This document shows, in pieces, positions 54,553-62,758 of a stretch of 64,000 nt of DNA. The DNA comes from Alloactinosynnema sp. L-07 (GTDB lineage Bacteria > Actinomycetota > Actinomycetes > Mycobacteriales > Pseudonocardiaceae), in contig NZ_LN850107.1 of assembly GCF_900070365.1 (NCBI RefSeq), forward strand, positions 6,014,001 through 6,078,000. The letters are read 5' to 3'. Position numbers and translations under genes: made by a program. Positions within the stretch are counted from its first letter, which is position 1, and each line of letters starts with the position of its first letter. Below the pieces are notes generated by a model that was given only the letters and a program-made list of their open reading frames with translations, searched no databases and was not told where the DNA came from.

Positions 54553-54935
54553 CGCTGATTCTGGACAGTGAAGGCCTCGCCAAGGCCGTTCTTCGTGACC
54601 GCGAACTCACCGCGTGGTTGGCGGCGGCTCGTGCGGAGGATGAACGGGTTGTCACGAGCGCGGCGACGTTGGTCGAAGTGATTCATCCCCGAATCAACCG
54701 ACCGTCGCTTGACTGGGTGCTTTCGCGGGTGGTGGTGGAAGCCGTCACCTCCGAAGTCGCGCGACAGGCCGGAATCCTGCTGGAGCGGGCGGGACGCCAC
54801 GGCCACAAATACGCCATCGATGCAATGCTCGCGGCTACCGCACTTGCGGCTACGGGGCCAACAACGATCTTGACCTCAGATCCTGAGGACCTGGCTGTGC
54901 TTTGTGGTCAGTCGGTCACGATCATCAAGGTGTGA
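54549..54935 (+). CDS. vapC: VapC-type PIN-domain toxin ribonuclease
   Basis: 128 residues, single PIN domain. First acidic residue in LILDSEGLAK, second (Glu) in TLVEVIHPR, and third and fourth (Asp) in YAIDAMLAATA and TSDPEDLAVL, which together bind Mg2+ for RNA cleavage. The usual target of VapC toxins is tRNA or rRNA; the adjacent tRNA-Ser need not be the target. GTG start coupled to vapB. It ends 7 bp from the convergent DUF5313 gene. Confidence 0.88.
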   Translation: MTLILDSEGLAKAVLRDRELTAWLAAARAEDERVVTSAATLVEVIHPRINRPSLDWVLSRVVVEAVTSEVARQAGILLERAGRHGHKYAIDAMLAATALAATGPTTILTSDPEDLAVLCGQSVTIIKV

Positions 54936-54942
54936 TACGAGG

Positions 54943-55227
54943 TCAGGCGGACTCGCGCCAGGCCGCGTTGTAGCCGGCCTGCTGGGCGACGTCGCGGGCG
55001 GCGGTGCGCTGTTTGCGGGCCTGTTCGGCGGCGCCCGCCAGGTAGCCGAGGGTCAGGGTCAAGGTGATCGCCGCTGACAGGGGCAGTGCCCGAAGTATTG
55101 CGCGCACGGTGAACCACATTATCCACTTTGGACCGGTCGCGTCGGCGAACACCCACTCGCGATAGCTCATGGGGAGGCGGCCGCCGAGTAGGTGCCACAA
55201 GCGTCTAGGTGCGGACGGTTTGGTCAT
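54943..55227 (-). CDS. DUF5313 family membrane protein
   Basis: 94 residues with the family pattern RRLWHLLGGRLPMSYREWVFADATGPKW at the N-terminus, then one hydrophobic region (about 48-68, LSAAITLTLTLGYLAGAAE). Actinobacterial family of unknown function. The ATG has GAGG 7 nt upstream and overlaps by 4 nt the stop of the decayed MarR gene, suggesting that the two once formed an operon. Confidence 0.8.
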   Translation of the reverse strand: MTKPSAPRRLWHLLGGRLPMSYREWVFADATGPKWIMWFTVRAILRALPLSAAITLTLTLGYLAGAAEQARKQRTAARDVAQQAGYNAAWRESA

Positions 55228-55398
55228 TTCGCTGCCTCGATGACTCGGCTCAAGGACTGGTGCAGGCGGTACAGCTCCGGGAGGTCCATGCGGCCGGTCG
55301 ATGGCGACCACGGACCTCGACGCGATCGACAGGGCGAGGCAGACCTGGCGCTCCAGGGCGAGCGGATCCTCGTTCGAGAAACGTTGTGCACCAACCAT
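55224..55398 (-). pseudogene. Decayed MarR/OhrR-type regulator gene (N- and C-terminal ends only)
   Basis: From ATG 55398 the frame gives NEDPLALERQVCLALSIASRSVVAI, the typical first helix of OhrR/MarR proteins. It then runs out of pattern near RPHG, and in the next frame PELYRLHQSLSRVIEAAK matches the last MarR helix and ends in a stop at 55224. The central winged helix, some 90 residues, is missing. An internal deletion that also shifted the frame explains this best. Confidence 0.65.
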
Positions 55399-55443
55399 TT
55401 GTCCGCCATACGTCAGCCCGGCCACGTCAACGGGGTGACGCTC

Positions 55444-55473
55444 GTCAGGTCAGGTCAGGTCAGGTCAGGTCAG
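55444..55473. repeat. Pentanucleotide tandem repeat (GTCAG)6
   Basis: Six exact copies of GTCAG. The stop codon of the excalibur-domain gene (55470-55472 on the minus strand) lies in the last copy. Number changes would shift nothing upstream but could alter the 3' end. Confidence 0.95.
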
Positions 55474-56120
55474 CGTTCGCAGCCGACGCCGTCGCCGTTG
55501 TCGTCGAAGCGGTGGCGGTCGGGTGGGCGGACCGGGAAGCGGCGCTGGGGGATCTGCTTGCAGTCCAGGTCCGGCCCAGTGCCCGGCAGGCACAGCGTCG
55601 GATAGGACGCGTCGCAGCCCGGCTTTGTCGCGGGCGCGGTGACCGGCTGCGTTTCGGCGGGGCGCGTCGTCGTGGTCGGCTTCGGGCGGGACGTTGTGGT
55701 GGTTGTCGTGGTTGTGGTCCTCGGGGGCGTCGTGGCGATGACCGTCGTCGTGGCGACGGTGGTGGTGGCGACCGGGATCGACGTCACCGTCGTCAGGGAC
55801 TCAGTGACGCCCTGTGCGGGGCCCGCGGCCGAGGGGACAGCGGCGAGCCTGCTGATCGGCTTGGCAGGCAGGAGCGCGCCGCCGGTGAGCAGCAGCGCGA
55901 TCGCGACGGCGGCGAGACCGGTCGCCCTGGCCCGGTTCGGTACGAACGCCCACCGCGCGTGGCCCGCGATCAGCGCGGTGGCGCTGATCGCCAGGGCGAG
56001 AAGCGCCAAGGCGATCAGCATGCCCGCAGGTCCGTCCGCGACGAACGCGGCCGCGGCGAACAGCGATGCCAGGAGGCCGAGCGCAACGCGGGCGGGCAGC
56101 GGTCGGGGCGACGAGGTCAT
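55470..56120 (-). CDS. Excalibur calcium-binding domain membrane protein
   Basis: 216 residues. Three hydrophobic segments near the N-terminus (about 10-28, 30-48, 64-82), a low-complexity Thr-rich linker (about 115-155, encoded by repetitive ACC/ACG codons), and a C-terminal excalibur domain with CDASYPTLCLPG and DDNGDGVGCE, the EF-hand-like calcium loop with two disulfide-type cysteines. The domain is likely outside the cell. ATG at 56120 chosen; an upstream ATG would add 22 residues without support. The stop lies in a GTCAG tandem repeat. Confidence 0.83.
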   Translation of the reverse strand: MTSSPRPLPARVALGLLASLFAAAAFVADGPAGMLIALALLALAISATALIAGHARWAFVPNRARATGLAAVAIALLLTGGALLPAKPISRLAAVPSAAGPAQGVTESLTTVTSIPVATTTVATTTVIATTPPRTTTTTTTTTSRPKPTTTTRPAETQPVTAPATKPGCDASYPTLCLPGTGPDLDCKQIPQRRFPVRPPDRHRFDDNGDGVGCER

Positions 56121-56369
56121 GCCCTGGGCATCCGCACGCTGAGGCCGCCGCGTTACCCGCATCGGCAAATCGTGATCTCGACTCACCTGTTCGGACTAAT
56201 CGACTACTCCCCGTTGTCTGCTTCGTGGTGATCGGCTCACGTTCTGGCTACGGTCGCCGCCCGCGCCGCGTCGGGACGATGAGTTGGCCGAGACCGGGCC
56301 AGTGTTCATCGGCCTCAGCGTCGTCGGCCTTGCCATGCTGTTGGCCGGAGCAGCCGAAGGGCCTGAGTG

Positions 56370-56395
56370 AAGGGGCGGTGCCGGCACCGCCCCTT
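56370..56395. terminator. Perfect 13-bp palindromic hairpin
   Basis: AAGGGGCGGTGCC / GGCACCGCCCCTT, directly abutting, with CTGAG/CTCAG flanks that extend the stem. It terminates the minus-strand small protein / DUF1445 / MFS unit just past the stop at 56397. Confidence 0.85.
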
Positions 56396-56396
56396 C

Positions 56397-56546
56397 TCAG
56401 CTGATCATGACGAACACCGAGGCGGCGGAGATCGCGCCAAGGACGAAACCGGTGACGGCCAGCGCGCCGAGCACGCGGGCCTTGCCGAGGACGGACATGA
56501 TCGCCAGGCAGGCGAGCAGGATGGCGAAGGCGGCGGTGTCTGGCAT
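56397..56546 (-). CDS. Small hydrophobic membrane protein, 49 aa
   Basis: 49 residues, nearly all hydrophobic with two helices (FAILLACLAIMSVL and VLGALAVTGFVLGAISAASVFVMI). GGGGGAT precedes the ATG at 5 nt, a good ribosome site. It is only 2 nt after the DUF1445 gene stop and ends at the terminator, so it is the third gene of the MFS/DUF1445 operon, perhaps a small subunit or regulator of the transporter. No named family recognised. Confidence 0.65.
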   Translation of the reverse strand: MPDTAAFAILLACLAIMSVLGKARVLGALAVTGFVLGAISAASVFVMIS

Positions 56547-56548
56547 GG

Positions 56549-57310
56549 CTATCCCCCGGATCGATAAGCGGACTCCTGGACGTCGGTGATGAACATGTGC
56601 CCCGGCGCGTGGGTGATGGCGAACGGGAGCGCGCCGATGGCGGCCTGCGGGGTGACGCCGCAGGCCCAGAAGACCGGGATCTCGCCGGGCCGGACCTCGG
56701 CGGCGTCGCCGTAGTCCGGCTGGTCGATGTCCTTGATTCCCAACGCTTCCGGGGCGCCGACGTGCACGGGCGCGCCGTGGACCGCGGGCAGTGCGGCGGT
56801 CACCTGGACCGCCGCGGCCACCAGCGCGGCCGGGATGGGACGCATCGACACCACGAGCGGACCACTGAGCCGTCCGGCCGGGCGGCACGGTCTGTTCGTC
56901 CGGAACATCGGCACGGTCGTGCCCTGTTCGGTGTGCCGCATCGGGATCCCGGCCGCGGTCAAGGCGGCCTCGAAGGTGAAGCTGCAGCCGATCAGGAACG
57001 TGACCAGGTCGTCGCGCCAGACGTCGGTGACGTCGGTCGGTTCGTCGACCAGGTCGCCGTCGTGCCAGACGCGGTAGCGGGGCAGGTCGGTGCGCAGGTC
57101 GGCGTCGGCCAGGTGGGTGCGGGTCGCGCCCGGGTCGGTGACGTCGAGCAAGGGGCACGATTTCGGGTTGCGCTGGGCGAACAGCAGCACGTCGTAGGCG
57201 TCGGCGCGGGGGACGGCGATCAGGTTGGCCTGGGCGTAGCCGTCGGCCAGGCCCGAGGTGGTTCGCGCCACGCCGGTGCGGAAGGTCGCGCGGGCTTCTC
57301 GCGGGTCCAT
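56549..57310 (-). CDS. DUF1445 (D-glutamate cyclase/putative hydro-lyase family)
   Basis: 253 residues covering the whole DUF1445 domain: [30 protein letters not shown] with the conserved Cys-Ser, [26 protein letters not shown], and ending [11 protein letters not shown]. Homologues are described as putative hydro-lyases or D-glutamate cyclases. The ATG has GGAGGAG upstream. It lies 11 nt after the MFS transporter gene on the same strand, suggesting catabolism of the compound imported by it. Confidence 0.9.
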   Translation of the reverse strand: MDPREARATFRTGVARTTSGLADGYAQANLIAVPRADAYDVLLFAQRNPKSCPLLDVTDPGATRTHLADADLRTDLPRYRVWHDGDLVDEPTDVTDVWRDDLVTFLIGCSFTFEAALTAAGIPMRHTEQGTTVPMFRTNRPCRPAGRLSGPLVVSMRPIPAALVAAAVQVTAALPAVHGAPVHVGAPEALGIKDIDQPDYGDAAEVRPGEIPVFWACGVTPQAAIGALPFAITHAPGHMFITDVQESAYRSGG

Positions 57311-57321
57311 GTCTCCTCCAC

Positions 57322-58566
57322 TTAGGACAGTTCGCGGTCGCGGGTCTCGGGCAGGCCGAGCAGGGCGACGATGGCCAGGCCGTAGGCGAGCGCGCCGAAG
57401 GCCATCGCGCCGCCGATGCCGAAGCTGCCCGCGAGCAGGCCGATGACGGCGGGGAAGAAGGCGCCGACCGCGCGGCCGAAGTTGTAGGTGAAGCCGGGTC
57501 CCGCGCCGCGGGCGCGGCTGGGGTACAGCTCCGCCAGGTAGGCGCCGAACCCGCTGAAGATCGCCGACGAGCAGAAGCCGAGCGGGAAGCCCAGGTACAT
57601 CACATACCCGGACGCCGACGCGGGCAACTGCGTGTAGAGCAGCAGGAGTACGGCGCTGAGGACCGCGAAGAGCTGGAACGAGGGCTTGCGGCCGATCCGG
57701 TCGGTGAGGTGGCCGCCGGTCAGGTAGCCGAGGAACGCGCCGGTGATGAGGAAGGCGAGGTAGCCGCCGGTGCCGATCACGGTGAGGCCGCGCTGCTTGC
57801 TCAGGTACGTGGGCAGCCAGGTGGCCAGCGTGTAGTAGCCGCCCTGGCAGCCGGTGGCCAGCAGCGCGGCGAACGCGGTGGTGCGGATCAGGTCGCGGCG
57901 GAAGATCGCCCGCAGCGACCCTCGGGCGGCGGACTTCTGCTCGGTGAACACGGGCGCGTCCTCGACGCCGCGGCGCAGGTAGAACACCAGCAGGGCGGGC
58001 AGGGCGCCGGTGATGAACAGGATCCGCCAGGCCAGGTCGGCGTCGACGAAGTGGAACACCACTGTGTAGGCGATCACCGCCGCGCCCCAGCCGACCGCCC
58101 ATGAGCTCTGGATCACCGAGACGACCCGGCCGCGGTGGCGGGCCGCGGTGTACTCGGCGACGAGGATGGCGCCGGTCGCCCATTCGCCGCCGAAGCCGAG
58201 GCCTTGCAGTGCGCGCAGGGCCAGCAGTTGCTCATAGTTCTGGGCGAGGCCACATAGCGCGGTGAACACGGCGTAGGTGACGACAGTGATCATCAGGGTG
58301 CGGACGCGGCCGATGCGGTCGGCGAGCACGCCAGCGATGACGCCGCCCAGCGCTGAGAACACCAAGGTCGCGGTGGACAGCAGACCGGTCTGGCCGGTGG
58401 TGAGCCCGAAGCTCGCCGCGATGGCGGCCAGGCCGAGCGGCAGCACCCAGAAGTCGTACGAGTCGAGGCCGAAGCCCAGGAACGCGCCGACGAAGGCCTT
58501 GCGGCCCTTGGGCGGTAGTGATCGGTACCAGCCGGTCTCAGCCTGGTCGGTGCGCGGCACGGTCAT
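57322..58566 (-). CDS. MFS transporter, sugar/aromatic-acid symporter type
   Basis: 414 residues, 12 predicted helices. The first helix carries [14 protein letters not shown], and the loop 2-3 motif is [13 protein letters not shown], with a second copy [14 protein letters not shown] in the C-terminal half. These are hallmarks of proton-coupled MFS carriers of the aromatic acid/sialate group. Preceded by GGGGGAG before the ATG. It is divergent from the GntR regulator gene across a region full of ATTGTT/AACAAT repeats, so it is a probable target of that repressor. Confidence 0.92.
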   Translation of the reverse strand: MTVPRTDQAETGWYRSLPPKGRKAFVGAFLGFGLDSYDFWVLPLGLAAIAASFGLTTGQTGLLSTATLVFSALGGVIAGVLADRIGRVRTLMITVVTYAVFTALCGLAQNYEQLLALRALQGLGFGGEWATGAILVAEYTAARHRGRVVSVIQSSWAVGWGAAVIAYTVVFHFVDADLAWRILFITGALPALLVFYLRRGVEDAPVFTEQKSAARGSLRAIFRRDLIRTTAFAALLATGCQGGYYTLATWLPTYLSKQRGLTVIGTGGYLAFLITGAFLGYLTGGHLTDRIGRKPSFQLFAVLSAVLLLLYTQLPASASGYVMYLGFPLGFCSSAIFSGFGAYLAELYPSRARGAGPGFTYNFGRAVGAFFPAVIGLLAGSFGIGGAMAFGALAYGLAIVALLGLPETRDRELS

Positions 58567-58582
58567 GGCTCCCCCTTCGGCG

Positions 58583-58676
58583 GATTGTTCACTTGTTCAC
58601 ATGTCGTATTGTTGAGTGTGAGGATTGTTCAACAATATGACAATCCGACAAACGGATGATTCACTTGTTGAACAAT
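58583..58676. promoter_or_regulatory. Operator region with ATTGTT/AACAAT palindromes
   Basis: Between the divergent MFS and GntR genes: a 13-bp palindrome ATTGTTCAACAAT at 58624-58636, TTGTTGAACAA at 58665-58675, and half sites ATTGTTCAC and ATTGTTGAG near 58583-58612. These are typical GntR/FadR-type operators and are the most AT-rich piece around. Confidence 0.75.
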
Positions 58677-58696
58677 CCAACGATCGGAGGCGGCGC

Positions 58697-59398
58697 GTGG
58701 CGGCGGAGGATGTCAAGCGGGCGAGCATGTTGGCCCGCAGGCTCGGGCAGGGACGCTCCAGCGCCGCGGAGGTCGCCGCGGCCGCACTGCGTGACCTGAT
58801 CATGGAAGGCGCGCTGCCGCCGGGTACGCGGATCACCGAGGAGTCCTTCATGGGCCCGCTCGACGTCTCCCGCAACACCCTGCGCGAGGCGTTCCGGCTG
58901 CTCACCCACGAACGCCTGCTGGTGCACAAGCTCAACCGCGGCGTCTTCGTCCGCAGCCTGTCCCGCGACGACGTCGCCGACCTCTACACCGTCCGCCGCA
59001 TCCTGGAGTGCGCCGCGATCAAGTTCGCCGACGCGCACGGCTCGCAGGTCCTGCAGGCGGCTGTCGAGCGCGGTGAGGAGGCCGCCGACGGCGGCCTGTG
59101 GACCGATGTCGGCACCGCCAATATCCGCTTCCACCAGGCCATCGTCGGCCTCGTCAGCAGCCCCCGGCTCGACGAGGTGATGCGCCAGGTCGGCGCCGAA
59201 CTGCGCCTGGGCTTCCACGAGATGGGCGACCCGCAGACGCTGCACGAGGGTTACCTCAAGCGCAACCGGGACATCGTCAAGAAGGTCAACAAGAACGACC
59301 TCAAGGGCGCCGAGGACCTCCTGCGGTCCTACCTGGACGACGCCGAGCATGAGATGTTCAACGCATTTACGCAGCGAGACGAGAAACTGGCCAACTAG
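58697..59398 (+). CDS. GntR-family (FadR subfamily) transcriptional regulator
   Basis: 233 residues. An N-terminal winged helix (ALRDLIMEGALPPGTRITEESFMGPLDVSRNTLREAFRLLTHERLL) and a C-terminal FCD all-helical ligand domain (VRRILECAAIKFAD ... FHQAIVGLVSSPRLDEVMRQV). FCD regulators sense organic acids. GTG at 58697 is preferred since GGAGG lies 7 nt before it; ATGs further upstream fall inside the operator repeats. It likely represses the divergent MFS/DUF1445 operon and its own downstream gene tauE. Confidence 0.92.
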   Translation: MAAEDVKRASMLARRLGQGRSSAAEVAAAALRDLIMEGALPPGTRITEESFMGPLDVSRNTLREAFRLLTHERLLVHKLNRGVFVRSLSRDDVADLYTVRRILECAAIKFADAHGSQVLQAAVERGEEAADGGLWTDVGTANIRFHQAIVGLVSSPRLDEVMRQVGAELRLGFHEMGDPQTLHEGYLKRNRDIVKKVNKNDLKGAEDLLRSYLDDAEHEMFNAFTQRDEKLAN

Positions 59399-59423
59399 GG
59401 TCACGTCTCGTGAGGACGACACG

Positions 59424-60173
59424 ATGACGCCACTGGAGGCCGCCGGGATCGTGCTGGCCGGGGTGTTCGCCGGCGGCATCAACACCGTCGTCGGCTCGGG
59501 CACGCTGGTCACGTTCCCCGCGCTGCTGGCCGTCGGCTTCCCGCCGGTCGTGGCCAACGTGTCCAACACGCTCGGCCTGGTCCCCGGATCGGTCACCGGC
59601 GCCATCGGCTACCGCCGCGAACTGGCGGGCCAGTTGCCCCGGCTGCTGCGCCTGGGCACCGCATCGCTGGTCGGCGGGGCCGTTGGCGCGGTGCTGCTGC
59701 TCGTCCTGCCGCCCGGCGCGTTCGAGACGATCGTGCCGGTCCTCATCGGACTCGCGCTCGTCCTGGTCGTCGTGCAGCCGTGGCTGTCCCGCAAGCTCTC
59801 CGAGTGGGAACGCCACGAGCACGGCGGTGTCGCGCTGTTCGCGGGCGTGTTCGCCGCGGGCGTCTACGGCGGCTATTTCGGTGCGGCGCAAGGGGTTCTG
59901 CTGGTCGGCCTGATGGGCATCCTGATGACCGAGACCCTGCAGCGGATCAACGCGGTCAAGAACGTGCTCGCCGCCGTGGTCAACCTCGTGTCCGGCGTGA
60001 TCTTCGCCTTCGTCGCCGAGGTCGCCTGGGACGCGGTCGCGCTGATCGCGGGCGGCGCAATCGTCGGCGGCATGATCGGCGCGAAGGTCGGCCGCAAGCT
60101 GTCGCCGACGGTGCTGCGCGGGGTGATCGTCGTCGTCGGTGTCACCGCGATCGTTCAACTTCTGGTCAGGTGA
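59424..60173 (+). CDS. TauE/SafE-family sulfite exporter-type membrane protein
   Basis: 249 residues, seven to eight membrane helices, with the duplicated family motif GGINTVVGSGTLVTFPALLAVGFPPVVANVSNT and GGYFGAAQGVLLVGLMG. TauE proteins carry sulfite or organo-sulfonate anions out of the cell. The ATG has GAGGA at 9 nt. It starts 26 nt after the GntR gene and is probably controlled by it. A hairpin follows the stop. Confidence 0.9.
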   Translation: MTPLEAAGIVLAGVFAGGINTVVGSGTLVTFPALLAVGFPPVVANVSNTLGLVPGSVTGAIGYRRELAGQLPRLLRLGTASLVGGAVGAVLLLVLPPGAFETIVPVLIGLALVLVVVQPWLSRKLSEWERHEHGGVALFAGVFAAGVYGGYFGAAQGVLLVGLMGILMTETLQRINAVKNVLAAVVNLVSGVIFAFVAEVAWDAVALIAGGAIVGGMIGAKVGRKLSPTVLRGVIVVVGVTAIVQLLVR

Positions 60174-60202
60174 CGGCGTGCCCGCCAGGACACGCCGCCA
60201 CC
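60169..60202. terminator. Hairpin terminator between tauE-like gene and aminotransferase gene
   Basis: GGTGACGGCGTG pairs with CACGCCGCCACC, 11 of 12 bases, with a 10-nt loop. It overlaps the stop of the plus-strand gene and ends 8 bp from the convergent stop. Confidence 0.7.
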
Positions 60203-60209
60203 CGGTCGC

Positions 60210-61277
60210 CTAGCGGGGGAACGACCCCGCCGCCGCGAGGAACACGTCGTTCTCCTCCGGCGTGCCGATCGTGACCCGGGCACCATCGCCCGCGAACGCG
60301 CGAACGATCACCTTCTGCCCGAGGCAGTGCTCGTTGAACGCCGCCGTCCGCTCGCCCAGCGGCAGCCACACGAAGTTCGCCTGCGTCTCTGGCACGTCGT
60401 AGCCCAACTCGGTGAGCGTCGCGCGCACCCGGCCGCGCTCGCCGACGATGTCGCGGCACCTGGCCAGCAGCTCGTCCTCGGCCTCCAGCGACGCCATGGC
60501 CGCGACCTGCGCGATGGCGTTCACCGCGAACGGCACGAACGCCTTGTTGACCGCCGCGATGACCACCGGGGGCGCCACCAGGTAGCCCACCCGCAGGCCC
60601 GCGAGCCCATACGCCTTGGAGAACGTGCGCAGGACCGCCACATTGTCCCGGCCCGCCGCCCACGCAGCCTTGGCGACGTCCACGCCGTCGGGGACCTCGG
60701 GGTCGTCGACGAACTCGCCGTACGCCTCGTCGATGACGATCAGCACGTCATCCGGCACGGCCTCGATGAACCGGTCCACGGCGTCGCGGCGGTGCGCGGT
60801 GCCGGTGGGGTTGTTGGGGTTGCAGAAGTAGATGAGGCGCGTCTTGGGTGTGATGGCCGCGAGCATCGCGTCGAGGTCGAGGAAATGGTCGTCGGTCAGC
60901 GGCACGCGCGCCTGCGCGGCGCCGACGACTTGGGTCAGGATCGGGTAGGCCTCGAACGAGCGCCACCCGAACATGACCTCGTCCTCGGCGGTGCAGGTCG
61001 CCTGGATCAGTTGCTGGCACAGGGTCACCGAGCCACAGCCGATGGCCACCTGGTCGGCGGCCACCTCCAGCTTGCGCGCCAACTGGGCGACCAGTTCGCC
61101 GGACCCGCTGTCGGGGTAGCGGTTGATCTGGGTCGCGGCCTGAGCGATCGCGGCGACGACGCTCGGCAGCGGGCCAAGCGACACCTCGTTGCTGGCGAGT
61201 TTGATCGCGCCCGGGATGGACCTGCCCGGGACGTAGTCCGGCAGGGCCGCCAGGTCGGGGCGGGTACGGACACTCAT
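60210..61277 (-). CDS. pat: HisC/Pat-type class I aminotransferase
   Basis: 355 residues. SNEVSLGPLP at the N-terminus, YCNPNNPTGT (as YFCNPNNPTGTAH), PLP-lysine in LRTFSKAYGLAGLRVGY, and the C-terminal Arg in FAGDGARVTIGT. The short length and N-terminus are those of the actinobacterial aromatic amino acid aminotransferase Pat, related to histidinol-phosphate aminotransferase; a true hisC would be with other his genes, none of which is here. The ATG has GAGGAG 6 nt upstream. Confidence 0.9.
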   Translation of the reverse strand: MSVRTRPDLAALPDYVPGRSIPGAIKLASNEVSLGPLPSVVAAIAQAATQINRYPDSGSGELVAQLARKLEVAADQVAIGCGSVTLCQQLIQATCTAEDEVMFGWRSFEAYPILTQVVGAAQARVPLTDDHFLDLDAMLAAITPKTRLIYFCNPNNPTGTAHRRDAVDRFIEAVPDDVLIVIDEAYGEFVDDPEVPDGVDVAKAAWAAGRDNVAVLRTFSKAYGLAGLRVGYLVAPPVVIAAVNKAFVPFAVNAIAQVAAMASLEAEDELLARCRDIVGERGRVRATLTELGYDVPETQANFVWLPLGERTAAFNEHCLGQKVIVRAFAGDGARVTIGTPEENDVFLAAAGSFPR

Positions 61278-61399
61278 CGGAGCTCCTCGTCTTCCACGGT
61301 GGCGGCGACGCTGCCGCTGGGTCCGAACCTATCCCGACACCCGGGGTGAGCGGGTGATCACGTTGACGAGGACACACCTACCCGTGGTTGGGTTGACAT

Positions 61400-62065
61400 A
61401 TGGCCCAGACCCATACCGAGGACATCCGGCTGGACGACGGCCGTGAACTGCGCCTGACCTACGCCGAGCCCGACGGTGTCACCCGCGGTGGGCTCGTGGT
61501 CCTGCACGAGGCGCGCGGCATCACCGACACGGTGCTCGCCATGGTCGCGGGCCTGGCCGCCGAGGGGTGGCTCATCGTGGTCCCGCACCTCTACGTCGGC
61601 GGGTCGGCCGAGGTCGACCACGAGGCCGCCAGAGACAAGGTGAGCGAGCTGTCCGGCGAGTCCGTGCTGGCCGCCACCGACATCGCGTTCGCCTGGCTGG
61701 CCAAGCACTCGGTGAACCCGGACCGGATCGGCGTCATCGGCTTCGAACTCGGCGGCGCGGTGGCCCTGGTGGTCGCCGCGAGCCGGACCATCGGCGCCGC
61801 GGTCACGGTGGCGGGCGGCGGCATCGTCGAGCCGCTGTCGGCCGGGCTGCCTGCGCTGATCGAGGTCGCCGGCGATCTGCGCTGCCCGTGGCTCGGCCTC
61901 TACCGAACCGAGGGCGACGACATCACCGAACCCCAGGTCGAGAAGCTGCGCGACGCCGCGGCCGCGGCCAAGGTGGCCACCGACGTGGTCCGCTTCGCCT
62001 TCGAGAGCGGCGGCTTCGAGGCGTGGCAGCGGGCACTGAACTGGTTCGACGCACACCTGCGCTGA
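61400..62065 (+). CDS. Dienelactone hydrolase-family protein lacking catalytic Cys and His
   Basis: 221 residues with alpha/beta-hydrolase fold: VVLHEARGITD (the conserved Glu of the family), VPHLYVG, and the nucleophile-elbow block GVIGFELGG. The family has Cys (GxCxGG) or Ser there; this protein has Glu116. The usual terminal His (HGF) is also absent, with ESGGFEAW in its place. So it may be a non-hydrolytic relative. ATG start without a clear ribosome site. It is convergent with the CoA-transferase operon and shares a hairpin terminator. Confidence 0.82.
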   Translation: MAQTHTEDIRLDDGRELRLTYAEPDGVTRGGLVVLHEARGITDTVLAMVAGLAAEGWLIVVPHLYVGGSAEVDHEAARDKVSELSGESVLAATDIAFAWLAKHSVNPDRIGVIGFELGGAVALVVAASRTIGAAVTVAGGGIVEPLSAGLPALIEVAGDLRCPWLGLYRTEGDDITEPQVEKLRDAAAAAKVATDVVRFAFESGGFEAWQRALNWFDAHLR

Positions 62066-62085
62066 GCTTTCGCCCAGCGCAGGTG
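62054..62085. terminator. Hairpin shared by convergent genes
   Basis: An 11-bp stem CACCTGCGCTG / CAGCGCAGGTG with a 10-nt loop, starting inside the last codons of the plus-strand gene. Confidence 0.8.
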
Positions 62086-62093
62086 CTTCGGCG

Positions 62094-62756
62094 TCAGACC
62101 GCGACAGCCATCTCCAGGATGTCGGCGCCCACGGTCAGCTCCGGCTCGGTCTTCTCGCGCACCTCGTCGACGCTGACGCCCGGCGCGGTCTCCCGCAGCA
62201 CGAGCCCGTCGGCGGTGATGTCGATGACCGCGAGGTCGGTGATGATGCGCTGGGCGACCTTGAGGCCGGTGTAGGGCAGCGAGCACTCGTTGACGATCTT
62301 GTAGGAGCCGTCCTTGGCCACGTGCTCCATCAGCACGACAACGTGCTTGGCGCCGTGGACCAGGTCCATCGCGCCGCCCATGCCCTTGACCATCTTGCCG
62401 GGGATCATCCAGTTGGCGATGTCGCCAACCTTCGACACCTGCATCGCGCCCAGGATCGCCGCGTCGACCTTGCCGCCGCGGATCATCCCGAACGACGTGG
62501 CGGAGTCGAAGTACGACGCGCCCTTGCGGACGGTGACGGTTTCCTTGCCCGCGTTGATCAGGTCGGGGTCTTCCTCACCCTCGAACGGGTAAGCGCCGAC
62601 GCCGAGGATGCCGTTCTCGGACTGCAGCACGATCTCGATGTCGTCGGACACGTAGTTCGGGACCAGCGTCGGCAGGCCGATGCCCAGGTTGACGTACGAG
62701 CCGTCGGACAGCTCGGCGGCGGCGCGCGCGGCCATCTGCTCACGGGTCAGTGCCAT
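62094..62756 (-). CDS. scoB: 3-oxoacid CoA-transferase subunit B
   Basis: 220 residues. The catalytic glutamate is in [10 protein letters not shown] (about residue 47), with [13 protein letters not shown] and the later [18 protein letters not shown] block. Together with subunit A it swaps CoA between succinyl-CoA and 3-oxo acids (acetoacetate or 3-oxoadipate). The sequence is closer to the ScoB/AtoA line; the exact keto acid is not determinable. AGGAGG-type ribosome site before the ATG; it follows subunit A with a 2-nt gap. Confidence 0.94.
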   Translation of the reverse strand: MALTREQMAARAAAELSDGSYVNLGIGLPTLVPNYVSDDIEIVLQSENGILGVGAYPFEGEEDPDLINAGKETVTVRKGASYFDSATSFGMIRGGKVDAAILGAMQVSKVGDIANWMIPGKMVKGMGGAMDLVHGAKHVVVLMEHVAKDGSYKIVNECSLPYTGLKVAQRIITDLAVIDITADGLVLRETAPGVSVDEVREKTEPELTVGADILEMAVAV

Positions 62757-62758
62757 CG

